From Globodera rostochiensis (taxonomy: Eukaryota > Nematoda > Chromadorea > Rhabditida > Heteroderidae), in contig JAEVLN010000011.1 of the NCBI GenBank assembly GCA_018350325.1, positions 3,096,449 through 3,160,448 on the forward strand: DNA of 64,000 bases, read 5' to 3'. The translations under genes and the position numbers were made by a program. This document shows positions 24,378 through 36,321 of this stretch, piece by piece. Within the stretch, counting starts at the first letter, position 1. Each line of letters starts with the position of its first letter. Under the pieces are notes generated by a model. The model had not been told where the DNA came from, ran no database searches, and saw only the letters and a list, made by a program, of their open reading frames with translations.

Positions 24378-27300
24378 ATGCATCTTTTTGGCCGCAAAGG
24401 GAAAAAAGTTGGCGGCATCGTTGGGAAGACGGGCAAGGAGGTGGCACAACAACAGCAGCGATTGCTTCAGTTGCGCGTTTTGGGTGTGCCTTTGGCCCAG
24501 GCTGTGCGCAACAATCCCAGCTACGACGGTGTGCCGGTGCCCGCAGTCGTGCGCGAGTGTCTCGACTTCATTTCGCTCTATGGCACGTCGGCCATTTCTT
24601 ATGCCGGGAATCGCCCGTTTAGGCCTTCAGGTTGAGGGCGTTTACCGAGTGTCTTCTCCAAAATCGCGACTCGACGACTTGGAGAAGCTGACCAACGATG
24701 GGCGGATGGACCAAATCGTCTTCCAGGTCTGTTTTGGCCATTTTCTTTAGCTTTCTGTTTCCGGGTTTATAAATCGTTTTAGGACGCACACGAAGCCGCG
24801 GGCCTTTTGAAACGCTTTTTACACCAACTTCCGGAAAATATTCTTACGCCCCAACTCAGCCATCGGTTCGATAGAGAAGCAAATGGTAAAACATTCCAAA
24901 AGCCATCCATTGTCCCTTCGGGGTGTAACCTTCTCCCCCCCCCCCCCCGGGGGTACGCCCTTGATTGTCCCAAACAATTCTCCAAGAGTGCCAATGCGTC
25001 GACCTCTGTCGGTGTTCGGCGGCTGTTCGACTCAAAGAATTGCTCCTCCAATTGCCCTCCGAGAATTTCCATCTGTTGGCCTTCGTTTTCCGAAATGTGC
25101 AATTGGTCATCCAAAAGGTTTGCTGATAGGTCCCCGTCAACTTTGCCAAATGTTACACTTATGTCCAAAATTTGCAGGAAAGTGCCAACAAAATGAGTTT
25201 GCCAGCGATGGGCGTCCTTCTCCAGGCGATGCTGGACCTGCCGAGAAATGTAGTGAAGCTTTTCATCACAAACGCTGCGGGGCCCACCACCGAAGGGGGA
25301 CCAAGCAGTACAGTCCAACTGTTTGACTCGGTGGACATTGGGCCGTAAGTTTCATTTTTTGACAAAAAGAAAGGGAATGAAATAAAAAAGTGATTAGAAA
25401 GTGCTAATTGCGAAATGATTTGTCCCTTCGCCCCTCCGGCGGTTTGGTCGTCGATCGCTTTCTCTCTCTTTCTCTTCGCCGTCTTCGACTTTTTCTGCGT
25501 TTTTGGCTCTTTCTTTTGTCTTTCCGTCGTCCTAAAAAGTTCGGCCGCCGTTTCCCTTCGATTTTTGTGTCCTTTTCACCTTTCTCCGTGCCACGATTAT
25601 AATGCAAAATGCCGTAGAAATAACCAAAAGAGTGACCACAACGCCGGACAGCAACGAATTCGCCTCCTTTTTAACCACCGACTTCTCCCCATATTTTACT
25701 GCGTTTATGTCATATTTTGGCCTCCGTCCGTCCTCCAATTGGCCGCTTTCCAATGCGGTAAAGTTCAAATGATCATTTGAATCGCTTCCGACGAGCAGAG
25801 TCATCTGCTGGTGAACAAATAATGGCTTCTGTTTTTGTTGACCATGTCTTACCGATTTCCAGTCGATGGTCGCATTTTCTTTTCCAAAAACGACCCCTTC
25901 GGGGCCAATTGGCGTCGTTGTCGTTGCCTGCGTCACGTCAGCAGTTGTCGGCGTCGTGTCCGCCCTTTCGTCGTATTCCAATTCGCTGGCGTTTGCCCTC
26001 AATAATTCGAAAATGGAGGCGCCCTTTCGCGTGAATGGCCTTTCGCATTTTGTGCCTTCGCTGTTTCGCAGTTCAAATTTGTGTTTTTCGTTCGCGGCAC
26101 TTTTATATAACGCGTCGACTTTCCTTACGACTAAAAACATTTTCCGTTTCATTAAAACCTTTCCATTCACTTTTCTGCATTTTCTCATCGCATAGCCAAC
26201 GGTTTTCTGAGAGGTCCAACACTTTTAATGCATTCATTCCTTCCAATAAAGTAACTTCCAATGTCTTCAACTCATTTTTGGAAAGATTCAGCAATTCTAT
26301 CGGGGAGCTTTTGGCCGATTGGTTGTCGTTCTGTTCGATTTCAATTGAAGAAATGTTCGAAGAGGACAAATCCAACTCCTGAAAAGACAAAAGAAAGGCG
26401 GCCTTTTAGGGACGGAGGACGATTCGTTCCCGGCCGATTCGTTCACCCCCGATTCGTTCCCCTTTTCAGAAGTTTTTTCGTTATAACTTCTTTCAAGTCT
26501 AACCAAATCAAGCATTTTCGATATCATTCGAAAGCTTACAACTAGTAGAAAAAAGCAAAAGCTAAGCGATTGGCCAAATCTCAAAAAAGTTATGGCCAAT
26601 TGTGGCCAAAAAAACGGTTTCTGGCCATAACTTTTTTGAGATTTGGCCAATCGCTTAGCTTTTGCTTTTGAAAGCTTCTACTAGTTGTAAGCTTTCGAAT
26701 GATACCAAAAATGTTTGATTTGGTTAGCTTTGAAAGAAGTTATAACGAAAAAACTTTTGAAAAGAGAACGAATCGGGGGTGAACGAATCGGCCGGGAACG
26801 AATCGTCTTTTTACCCCTTTTTAGTCCATAAATCCCAACCAGCCCTAGTAATTTACCTTAAGATTTGGCAACTTAAAGACTTTTGCCGACACTTTCGCCA
26901 AAAGCGTGCCGCTGATGTTCAAGTAGCGCAATTGGTCCAATCCGACGAATGTGTCGGGTTCAATCTTTTAATTGGCATATTTGAGTCTAATTAGCATATT
27001 TGAATCTTTTCTTGGCCTTCACCTCTCTCAGTGCTTCGTTATTCCTCACATCCAACCGCCGTAGCCTTTTGCCCATCCCCCCGAAGGAAGTGCCGTTCAA
27101 CTTCCTCAGATCGTTCCATCCAATCTCGAGACTTTGCAGCGCGGGCAAATCTTGCCATAATTTGTTCGGCAGTTCTCTGAATTCATTCACTTTTACGCAA
27201 TGGACTCGGAAAACCGAATGAAATTCCCAGCAAGCGATAGGAACTGCAAATTGTGAAGGCCTTTGAAGGGTTCGTCCATTAACCGTTCGATCAGATTAAC

Positions 27301-29914
27301 GCGGAGGTCCAACTGTTTGTTTGGAATGAAAGTGTTGGGTCGGTCTTTGAACGGACGGACTTTACCCATTCCAGGGCAGGGAATTGCGCAAATCCGCCCA
27401 TGTTCAGTATTTTTAAATTGCATCCGCTCAGAATAAATCTTTTCAATTTACTCAAATTTTGAAAAGATTCAAATTGCTCCGTTGAAAGAATGCCGTCCAT
27501 TTGTGATATGTCGAGACTCTTTTTCGTAAGATTTATTCTAATTAATTATTGGAGTGACGGACCTCCAGTGTTTCCAACTGTCCTATTTGCGTTAGCAATG
27601 TCGAACTTGCAAAATTATGCTCTCCGATCATCAGATTTTTGATGTTGGTTAATTGACTTAAACTTCCGTTCTCGACAGAGGAAGAGAGCAAATTCCCCGC
27701 AATGTTTAGCGTCTCCACCTGAAACTTATTTTGTTGTTGGTGTTAATTTTCCTATTCATTTGCCATTTGAAGTCCGGCAAAGTCGGCCCTTCCCAATGCC
27801 GACATTTTGTTGTTTGCTAGCGAAAGCCTCCTCAGCTTGGGCGCTTTCGCAATAAGCTTTGTTGGCATTTTCTCCAAATTGCATTCCTCGATCACCAATT
27901 CCACAAGAGAATCGAAATTGCCAATTGAATTTTCTTCAAAATTTAGGTACGGGTTCCCTCTGCACTTTTTGATTTCCAATTGCGTCAAATCGGCAAAATG
28001 GGGTCCCGACAGAAATTGGCCTTTTTGGCTTGAAATGCCCTCCACCTCCGCGAAGTCAACGTGGTCCAGAAATATCTGCAAATTGACTGCCTCTAAATTG
28101 TGAATTGATTGTCTTTACCCTTCCGACACTTTTATTAGATTTTGCCACGAGTTCGATGGTCCCTCGCAAATCCGCAATTTTAGTGCCGTAAATGCAAGTG
28201 ATTGAAATTAGCTGGTCGTCGTACGTCGCCTCTTTTCCTCCCAATAATTCGTCGTTTGAATATTCTGGGCCGCAGAGACAGGTAATTTTGGTCAGTTGCT
28301 CAGAATTGAGATGGTCCAGAGAGGAAATTGTCTGGAAGGCTTCCAGATCCGGACATCCGAGAACCCTTCTCGAGCTGATGGAGCCGTGCGGGGAATACGC
28401 CTCGTGGGCCTGGGGGGTGAGGCACAGAATAAGGCAGAAAAAGAATGTCGATGCCAGCATTTCCGTCATCTTTTAGTGGCTGCTTTCTGTGATTACGAAA
28501 TATTGGTTAATGTTTTGATGGGTATGGGAAGTTTCGGCGAATTTGCCGATTCTTTTTCCTATTGATAAACGTTTTCCTCGTCATCCGTCCACGACAAATC
28601 GATCGCTTCGATCACTTTCAGTTTGCGCATGGTGGAAGGGTTTGAGTTCAATAACCTCTTGGTTTGGATCATTTGAATTATCCGAGTGAAGGTGACTGAC
28701 TAATCGAATAAAATATGACGAAAAAGTGAGTGCATAAGAGAAGAAAGAATCGCTCGAGGCGACAAAAAAGTGAAGGGCTCTCTCCACACAATCCGGATGC
28801 TTCTTTTGGTGTGGGGATGAAGGGAAAGAGCATAAGACGGATCGATTAAAGGGGAAACCCATAATTGTGGCTGGGTCTCTCAAAACACTGATAATCAACA
28901 GAGTTTCAGCTATCTGAAGCCAAAAAGTGTGGAGGAACTGCAGAAGAATCCACCAACAGCGCTGAAAGAGTTGGAGGACGAGATTATGAAGCAGCAATTT
29001 GTGTTGGAACATCTGCATGGGCAGGTGGGCGATGAATTGTGAATAATTTGAAACTTTTCGAAATTCGCATTTGGAAGATCCAACAAATGCGCGAGGGGGG
29101 TTCGGCAAAGACAGCGGCGAAGGAAGAGACGTTGTGGGCTGTGCAAGCGGCGATAACGATGCTGAAACGGCGACTGAAAGCGTTGAACGAAAAGAGGCGA
29201 AGTGACGGGCGGGGGGAGAGGGCGGCGGCGAAGCCGGACGACGGGGGCACAACGGACAATCCGTCGGAGGACGAACAAACGACCAATTTCGTCCTGCTGG
29301 AGAAGCAACTGCTGGCCGTTCAGACGACTCTCCGGGAGGAAATCGCCGAAGAAAAGCGCCAAATTGCGCATTTGCTCAGCGTCTTGCGAGAGGTGGACGA
29401 ACAATTACGCGGGGGAAAGGACGCAACTCAAACATTTCAGCTCCGAAACAGATTGCCCGAGGAAGAACAGAACAAAATGAACTCCTCGCAACGGCAAATG
29501 TGCGACGAAACTCAGAAGAACAATTCTTTGATGTCCTCAGAAAATGACGGCACGTCAACGGCAGAAGACAAACAGCAACAGAATTTGGATGGGGGTGACT
29601 CGGAAGAAAATGCCAAGTGGGAGGAAATGTGCCGAGCGGAAGAAGCGAGGAGGGACCGTCTGTTGGGCGAGTTGATCCGCTACAGGTGAGGGAGGAGGAG
29701 TTTTTACGGTTGCAAGGCCTTTTATAGGAGGAAGTCTATGATTGTACTGCTGCATTTTGTTGTTTATCATTCACTTTTTGCCTTAAGAAAAATATGCGCG
29801 CAATTGAGGGCCCGCCTGGAGCACGACACGGTGCTGATCAATTTGTTGCAGCAGCAGGAAAACGACGACAAAGCGCCATCGGCGGCAGCCAATCTGCTTG
29901 TGACCAGATTCTGA
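24378..29914 (+). CDS. rlip-1: RalBP1/RLIP76-type RhoGAP with Ral-binding coiled coil
   Basis: Ral effector that inactivates Rac/Cdc42-type GTPases and links Ral to vesicle traffic. Eight exons join in frame: 24378-24582, 24623-24726, 24783-24885, 24987-25117, 25178-25344, 28910-29024, 29078-29685 and 29788-29914. The RhoGAP domain shows the arginine finger in VEGVYRVSS, LLKRFLHQLPENILTP and LLLQLPSENFHLLAFVFRNV. After the long intron the reading frame resumes exactly and encodes the coiled coil typical of RalBP1: EIMKQQFVLEHLHGQ, EETLWAVQAAITMLKRRLKAL, then LLEKQLLAVQTTLREEIAEEK. Stop at 29912-29914; AATAAA at 30074. Intron 25345-28909 contains a complete LRR gene on the opposite strand. The first intron (24583-24622) uses a GC donor. 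The symbol follows the C. elegans RalBP1 homologue. Confidence 0.9.
25532..28469 (-). CDS. Leucine-rich-repeat type I transmembrane protein nested in the rlip-1 intron
   Basis: Predicted cell-surface LRR protein; ligand unknown. It starts at 28469 with a signal peptide (MTEMLASTFFFCLILCL). A Cys-containing N-terminal region with TCLCGPE follows, then many extracellular LRRs spread over about eight exons (for example LRRLSLANNKMSALG, LQFLSLAGN, LRYLNISGTLL, LQELDLSSSNISSI and LKVLDLSENRWLC). Next come a Thr-rich linker and one membrane helix (LLSGVVVTLLVISTAFCIII) followed by ARRKVKR. The frame reaches a stop at 25532; if a further short intron is spliced after ARRK, a charged tail would run to a stop at 25394. 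The whole gene lies inside one rlip-1 intron. One of its own introns holds a foldback element. It resembles the eLRR-only/LRON-like group, but I cannot name an orthologue. Confidence 0.82.
26418..26807. mobile_element. Foldback element with tandem-repeat termini, in an LRR-gene intron
   Basis: A nearly perfect inverted repeat of about 390 bp with little or no loop: the halves meet at about 26605-26625 (GGCCAATTGTGGCC, then GGTTTCTGGCC). Each end carries three tandem CGATTCGTTC-type units (GATTCGTTCCC, GATTCGTTCACC, GATTCGTTCCCC), and the interior has TTTTTTCGTTATAACTTCTTT. A single-arm relative is present at about 45800-45905. It is non-coding. Confidence 0.8.
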
Positions 29915-31216
29915 TCACTGATCGAGTAATTCTTCCTTCCCCTAACAGAAGACTTAATCCTTTCTTCCCTCTCGATTGTAAATAATGAAACGCATTTTAT
30001 GCCTACTTAATTATGTCTATGGCTCAAACACCTCCCTAATTAGCTAACAAATTTCTCTCCCATTTTTAATCCAAATAAAGAGAAGTGCGTCTGCGGTGTC
30101 ACTACCGCCCTCCGAATTCGAGCTAATTGCCTGTCTTTAGGGGGGTGGGTCGGCTTCTTCAAACACTTTCGCGTACGTTGGTCTTGCTTCTGGCAGATCA
30201 AAAACAATTAATTACGATTGATCCCTAAACTAAACGTTTTAACTCTTAACTCACCAATCTAACCACCCTAATCCATGCGGTCGCATATCCTTTTCCATCA
30301 CTCTTCCCCCGGTACTTCGCTTAAACGTACGATTCCATTCATCTTTTATTCATTTCTGAAAGCACAAATAAATATTCAAATTCTGGCCTTTAGTTTTCAG
30401 CATAAGTCGACACACTCGTCGAATTTTAGTGGGGACGGGGGGGGGGGGGTACCCGACTTTTCGTTAATGGACTTTTCGTCAACGACGTTTCGTCAATAAG
30501 TCTGGAAAAGGAAGTTTCTAGGGGTTTTAGAGGGCGTAGAATCCGAATCTGACCTCCATTTTGACCAACCGGAACTCTAACCTTTTTTCAAAAATCAATT
30601 TTGGCTCAAAATCAATAAGCACAAAATATCAACGAATAGGCAAGTGGTGATATCAATTCATGCTTTTTGATGATTTTGGGTCAAAATGATTTTTGAAAAA
30701 TTCGAATTCGGTTCCGAGGTTCGGAATAGGTCGAAAGGAGGTCAGATTCGGATTCTACGCCCTCTAAAACCCCCCTGAAACTCCCTTTCCAGACTTATTG
30801 ACGAAACGTCGTTGACGAAAAGTCCATTGACGTAGAAAAGTCATGCCACCGCGGGGGGGGGGGGGGGGGGGGTAATTTTCCCAGGGGGAAAATCGATGGA
30901 ATTCGCCCCCGGCAAGCCATTTTCTGTGCCTTCGTTTCTTTCTCTCATCATTGTTCCCGCCGGCACTTCGTCTGCGTCCATTCCGTTTTGAGCTTTCTCT
31001 GCGCATTACACGTGCCTTTGGGTTTCCACCGACACAGCTAAACTAAAACTGTGAAGGGCAAATTGGAAGCACGGTTTATTATTCAAGTGGATTGTGCCAT
31101 GTATCGAATGGCGAAAGACCGGATTGGCAATGCCGGAGGGGGGGCTTTGTTTCCTTTAATACGGCTATTAGACTCATTCCATTGTCGCTGACCATTTCAG
31201 CGGATCCAAACCGGAG
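29915..31216. other. Intergenic region between rlip-1 and PHM
   Basis: Begins with the rlip-1 3' UTR (AATAAA at 30074). It then holds a poly-G run near 30440, a complete foldback element (30455-30842), a 20-G run near 30855, and about 350 bp of unique sequence before the PHM start. No additional gene seen. Confidence 0.6.
30455..30842. mobile_element. Foldback element, second copy type
   Basis: About 388 bp with long inverted arms. The left arm starts GACTTTTCGTTAATGGAC and GACGTTTCGTCAATAAGTCT; the right arm ends with the inverse AGACTTATTGACGAAACGTC. Deeper in the arm, GAGGGCGTAGAATCCGAATC is mirrored by GATTCGGATTCTACGCCCTC. The termini contain tandem GAC-TTTCGTCA units. Poly-G runs flank it on both sides. 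The inner arms resemble those of the elements at 36322 and 44605. Confidence 0.8.
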
Positions 31217-33341
31217 ATGATCCGTCTCCCACTCGGCAACATTCTCCTCCCAATTTTGCTCTCGCTGCTCGGTCCCTCTCACTGCTGGTGGCATTTTGGT
31301 GCTAAACAGCCCCGGACGCCTTCAGCGCCCCATAATCACGGCCAATTGTCTCTTCCATCGCCTGCCTTCCCCGAACTTCCCGAGGGAGTCAATGCGGCGG
31401 ATCTTCGTATGCCCGGCGTCAGCCCTCAGATGGTCAGGGGAATAAGCACACGTCCGCATTCTTACCCCTTCAGAACGAGTCCTATTTGTGCAGCGCATTT
31501 CCCTTGAACTCTGACCGGGACCACTTCATCGGTAAGGCCATCGGTGGCTCCATGGATTGCCCCTCCCTCCCTCTCTCCCATCAGTGGGCTTCGAGCCGGT
31601 GCCCACCTCGCACCACATCCATCATATGATCGTCTACGGATGCGAGTTGCCCGGTAGCGGGGACGAAGCATGGTCTGTCGTTGTTCTTGTTCTTGTTGTT
31701 GTGGTCTGTCGTTGTTGTTCTTGTTGTTGTGGTCTGTCGTTGTTGTTCTTGTTGTTGTGGTCTGGTCGTTGTTGTTCTTGTTGTTGTGGTCTGTCGTTGT
31801 TGTTCTTGTTGTTGTGGTCTGTCGTTGTTGTTCTTGTTGTTGTGGTCTGGTCGTTGTTGTTCTTGTTGTTGTGGTCTGTCGTTGTTGTTCTTGTTGTTGT
31901 GGTCTGTCGTTGTTGTTGTTGTTCTTGTTGTTGTGGTTCTGTCGTTGTTGTTCTTGTTGTTGTGGTCTGTCGTTGTTGTGGTTGTATGAATAGCGATTAT
32001 TGCCAATCCATCCATCGGATGAATGGACTTCCATTTGCAGGGACTGCGGGGAGATGGCCTCGTCCCGGGGCCGCTACAGCCATTCGCCCGTCTGCTCCTC
32101 CCAACCGGACATTATCTACGCGTGGGCACACGACGCTCCCGAACTGATTTTGCCCGAGGGTTCGTATTGTCCCGCCGTTTCCGACGGCACCATTTGCTAT
32201 TTTCAGGTGTTGGTTTTCGCGTTGGGGGCTCCTCCACGGCCCAGTTTCTTGTTCTTCAAGTCCATTATATGCGCGCGGCTAAAGACGACACTTCGGGCAT
32301 TCGAATTATCCACACAGAGCACCCACAGCCCCGGGAGGCATCCACCCTCCTTTTGGCCACCGATGGACGAATTGCGCCGACAAAGAACGGTTGATGAATT
32401 CCTCAAATTTATATTCACTAATTGGGTTATTATGAACGAAGGAAAAAGAATGGGAAAGGGAAGTGGGACGCCAATTGGTTGTTGGAAGAAGGGCAACAAT
32501 TAGTGAACGAATGAAAGCAAACAAATGTCGGTTCCGTAGTGTAGCGGTTATCACATTGGACTCTGAATCCAGTAACCCCGGTTCGAATCCGGGCGGGACC
32601 TATCTCCTTTTTTCACTTTTTTTTAATATTCTTATTGATTGTAAAATTAGTACGGGTATTTCTACTTATTTTTTATTAAAAATTGACGATAATTTTGTTG
32701 AATTTAAAAAATGTTCGATCAATCTTCTCAATATTTCCCATAATAGAACAATTGGAAGTTGCGTGTGTGGTGGACGAACCGGCGGTGCTCCATCCTTTCG
32801 CCTTCCGCGTGCACACCCACCGACACGGGCGTAAAGTCGCAGGATGGACGGTGCAGGAAGACCCAATCAGTGGGAAGGACCGATGGACAATGTTGGGACA
32901 GAGGGACCCCCAGGCAAACGAATGCCCCCACCCCCCCCCCCAAACATTCCCACAAAAATCAGCTTCCACAATTGTTCCAACCGGTGGCCAACCAATCCAT
33001 TATCATCTCCCAAGGCGATGTGCTGGCTGCAAGATGCACGATGGAAAACGGAGAGAAACGGTAAGAAAAGACAAATTTCAAAAGGTCCAAACCTTTCCAG
33101 AGAGATAAAAATCGGACCGACGGGGGAGGACGAAATGTGCAACTTTTACTTGGTCAGTTAACGGCACCGGGGGGGGGAAGAGGGGAGGGGAGGACTCGAA
33201 GTCACTCCCATTATTCTCCCTCAGATGTACTGGACGGAAAACGGACAGAATTTGGAGCAAAATGCTTGCTTCTCGCCTGGGCCGCCAGTATATCGATGGA
33301 CGAAAAACGCCGGGCTTAATCACACACCAAAACGGAAATGA
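31217..33341 (+). CDS. Peptidylglycine alpha-hydroxylating monooxygenase (PHM)
   Basis: Copper enzyme of the secretory pathway that hydroxylates C-terminal glycine of neuropeptide precursors, the first step of amidation. It has a signal peptide (MIRLPLGNILLPILLSLLG), then VNAADLRMPGVSPQM. The copper ligands of the family are visible: the HH pair in HHIHHM, the His in LVLQVHY, HTH in FRVHTHRH, and the Met in NFYLMYW. VGFRVGG and GDVLAARCTMENGE are further PHM signatures. The chain ends at NHTPKRK (stop 33339-33341) with no lyase (PAL) domain, so this is a stand-alone PHM. The frame runs cleanly across introns, including one with a 28-bp minisatellite (about 31673-32040) and one with a tRNA gene (32390-32746). 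Confidence 0.93.
31676..31985. repeat. 28-bp (GTTGTTGTTCTT-type) minisatellite in a PHM intron
   Basis: About eleven tandem units of 28-29 bp built on GTCTGTCGTTGTTGTTCTTG plus TTGTTGTG, G/T-rich on the + strand. It begins immediately after the donor site of the exon ending in GDEAW and fills most of the intron. It opens frames on both strands that are not genes. Confidence 0.93.
32530..32601 (+). tRNA. tRNA-Gln (anticodon CTG)
   Basis: A 72-nt cloverleaf. The acceptor stem GGTTCCG pairs with CGGGACC (one T-G pair); the D arm contains TAGCGGTTA; the anticodon stem-loop is TTGGACTCTGAATCCAG with CTG in the loop; the T arm is CCCGGTTCGAATCCGGG. Discriminator T at 32601, followed by TTTTTT at 32608-32613 and a further T run as RNA polymerase III termination signals. 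It lies on the same strand as PHM within one of its introns (32390-32746). Confidence 0.95.
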
Positions 33342-33786
33342 ATGAAAGAAAAAGGGAAGACGGACGAAAGCGGATAAAAATGACCCAAACGCCGCCACCC
33401 ATTCAATCATTGTAAATGCCCCACTCTTTCCATAACCAAACCATGGAAAACAAACCAAATAAACAGTTGAACGGCGTGAAGAAATTTAAGCATTATGTGA
33501 AATTATTAAGCATTTGAATAAATCACGACGATCGAAGTTAAAGCTAGCGTCGATTACGTAAGGGAAAACATCGGCAAATTGCCTCCTTTTTTGGTAAGGC
33601 AGGGAAAGAGCGATCAATCAGAGTATTCTAATCGACAAGGAAGTAGCCGGAGGGGGGGGGGTCGCTAAATTCTTTTTCTCAATTTATAAAAAACATCTAA
33701 AACCGCGTTTTTTTGAGTCAGTCATCCGAGTCCCAAAGTAGTGGGCTACGACCTTGTCGATCCATTGGTCCTTGCCACCCTCATTA
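33342..33786. other. Convergent intergenic region PHM/taxilin
   Basis: About 445 bp between two convergent stop codons, holding the two 3' UTRs. A nine-G run lies near 33650. No gene seen. Confidence 0.6.
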
Positions 33787-35586
33787 TTAAGCGGCCATTT
33801 GGTCGTGTCGAGAAGTCGAAAGCGCTGTTTCAATGGGGACAGAATGTGTCGCGCCCAAATCGATCTCACCCGCGTCCCCTCCAGCGACGTCCGTCCCCTC
33901 GGCTTCGCATTCGCTTTGCCCCTCCCACCGCTTCGGCTCGTCGCCCGCCTTCTTCAGCGCTCGGCACAGTTCCTGCAGCTGGGCGAGTTGGCGGTCCTTC
34001 AGCGACAAATTCTGTTCAGTCTCAGCCTTTTCACCTCTCAGCGCGGTCACAACCCTACGGAATAGAGGCTTTAATGTTATTTGCCATCGGCAATTGAGAA
34101 AGCCGCCCACTCTCAACCTGGCGGCTTCTTCCGCTTTGTTCTTCCATTTCCGAGCTTCAGATTCCATTCTGATCAGCTTCGAGTTCATCTTAACTGCCAT
34201 TAATTATTCGTCGCGTCAATTCCATCCCGCCAAAAACCTTGCCCATTTGGTCCTTGACCTTGTCAAAAGAGGAATTTGACTGGGACAACGATTTTGTGAG
34301 TTCGGAATATTTCTCCGAATATTCGTCCAGCAACTTCCGCATTCCAATCTCAGTCTCTATCGACTTCTTCACGCGATCTTCACTCACCAACAGCTAAACG
34401 TTGGGGGGGGGGGGGGGAATCTTATTGCAATGTTGAGGTATTTTCTTTTATTTTATGTTTGAAGGGGAGACTGTGCCCACCCTCCCCCAAAGACAACAAC
34501 AAAACCTCCTTCTTCAGCAGCACATTTTCAGCAAAAACTTGCTGCACTCGCTTCTGCGTTTCGCCAATTTGCGTGTGCAATGCGTCCAGTTCGCTGTCTT
34601 TGGCTTTCGCAAGCACTCCCAAATCGGCCTCTCTTTGTTCGTACTGAACAAAACCCAAATTGCCAACGGATTTTTGGGCGATGAGACGAAATGAAAAGGC
34701 AAACATTTCGGCGTTAACTTTTTTTAGAAATATTAAAAAATCCAACGCATAAATTTCAATTTAACGCCTCGTTTTGAAATTACCAGTTTTTTCAGTTCTG
34801 TAAGACGTGTCTCATAGTCGGATGTTAACCTAAATTTTTTAAAATAAATTTGAATATGTAAAATTGCAATCGTTGTCCCCCCTCCCCCTTAACCGTTTTG
34901 AGGAAATTCAAACAAAATATCTGAGCAATTTTTAATGTTGCCCATCCCTCCCCAAAACTGAAACGCCCTACTGGTTGAGGTGCTTGGACAGTTTCTCCAC
35001 GTCCGCCACCCTTTTGCTGTGTTCCTGCTTCTCCTCCACAGTCTGTTGGATCTCGGACAGCGATTTTTTGAACGATTCGACAGTCTCCGCGTGCATGTTT
35101 TGCATTTGTTTGCACCTCAACTGATTCTGCTCCTTCTCCTCCCGGTGTGTCTTACTCAATTCTCGACACAGCTGTTCCAACTTCGACTTGGCCACCTCCG
35201 TTTTGCTGAGCAACTTTTCCACGGAGTTGAGCTTCTGAAAAAACCGATGATACGTCTTAAGCAAGACTTAAACGAGTTGGAAAGCCGAAACATCCCAAAA
35301 ATTTCTCTAAACGGGATGCCTTTGGGTACTTCCGGTATCGTCAAATCATTTAATTCTTAACTGTATTGAGTTTCCCATTTTCCCGACGAAGCCGTTCCAA
35401 TTCCTTTTTCTGCTCTGTTCCATTCAATTCCGCTTCCGTCAATCGACTGATCAGAAATTCGAGTTGATCTTCCGCCTTAAGCCCACTGATCGCATCGCCG
35501 ATTTTGCGTTTTTGTTTCTCACGCGTCTTTTCCAATGCCGGATATTCCGTTAAAGCGGTGGCTGAAGAGGTAGCGGCCAAATCCAT
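33787..35586 (-). CDS. Taxilin family coiled-coil protein
   Basis: Taxilins are cytosolic coiled-coil proteins that bind syntaxins and the nascent-chain complex and act in membrane traffic. Starting at ATG 35586 (MDLAATSSATALTEYPALEK), exons encode almost uninterrupted heptad-rich helix. The key stretch is KSKLEQLCRELSKTHREEKE, matching the taxilin core motif (KLExLCRELQK). Later segments are LTSDYETRLTELKKLYEQRE-like, DALHTQIGETQKRVQQVFAE and RKLLDEYSEKYSELTKSLSQ, then LKDRQLAQLQELCRAL. The C terminus is acidic/Gly-rich and ends HDQMAA at 33787. A poly-G run in one intron (about 34400) is the only oddity. The subfamily (alpha, beta or gamma) is not resolved. Confidence 0.85.
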
Positions 35587-36321
35587 CTAAACATGTATTT
35601 ATCTGAAAAAGTGGATTAAAACATTATGCCTCAATTCCAATTGTCCGTTGGTAGGCTTTCTTGATTTAGGTAATCAGGTTGTTCCTTGTGGATGGATCGC
35701 AACAATTTTTGTATCAATCGAAAGCCCTATGCGAGAAATCGCTAGGCCTGGGAAAATTGATCAGACGCCATTTGAGTACCGATTAAGTTCCATTGTAAAA
35801 TGGACACTTCAGTTCCGGGGAAAAATAAGATTCCGCTGGGGTGCCCAATACCCATGAAAAGTGGACCTTTTGTTCGTCGACTTTAGGAGAGATCGGCGGG
35901 AACGGGATTCCCGTTCCCGCGCTTTTTTGCGGGAGCGGGAAAAGGCGAGAATCCCCGTCCCGCACTTTTTGAAATTACCGCACCCGCATTTATTTATTTT
36001 ACCGGCTTCTAGTTTTGATGGGGCCGGGCAGCAGGAGTTTTTGAAAAAGCCGGAGCTAACATTCTGATTTGTCCAGCTCTGCCATATAGCATAGACAAGA
36101 AACAACTGTTAATTGTTCCAAACACCCCCCTCCCCCATCCCCCACATCATCAGATATTTAATAGCATTCGTTTATCGATCAATCTGCCGATCTTCTCGGA
36201 CCTCACACGGGTACGTTTTTCATATTTGGGTTTTCACTTTCAGAAGGAAAAATTATTCTGCCTGAAATGATGTGTGAAATGAAGAAGAAGTATGAATTGG
36301 TCAGCAGATTTTTAGGCTACA

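Noticed and set aside
25404..25607. Small Arg/Lys-rich protein on the minus strand
   Set aside because: It overlaps the likely 3' end of the LRR gene in another frame and is simple basic sequence; it may at most be part of that gene's cytoplasmic tail in a spliced form.
31462..32147. Overlapping frames rich in Thr-Arg-Asn or Cys-Leu-Val on both strands
   Set aside because: They are translations of the 28-bp G/T-rich minisatellite inside a PHM intron.
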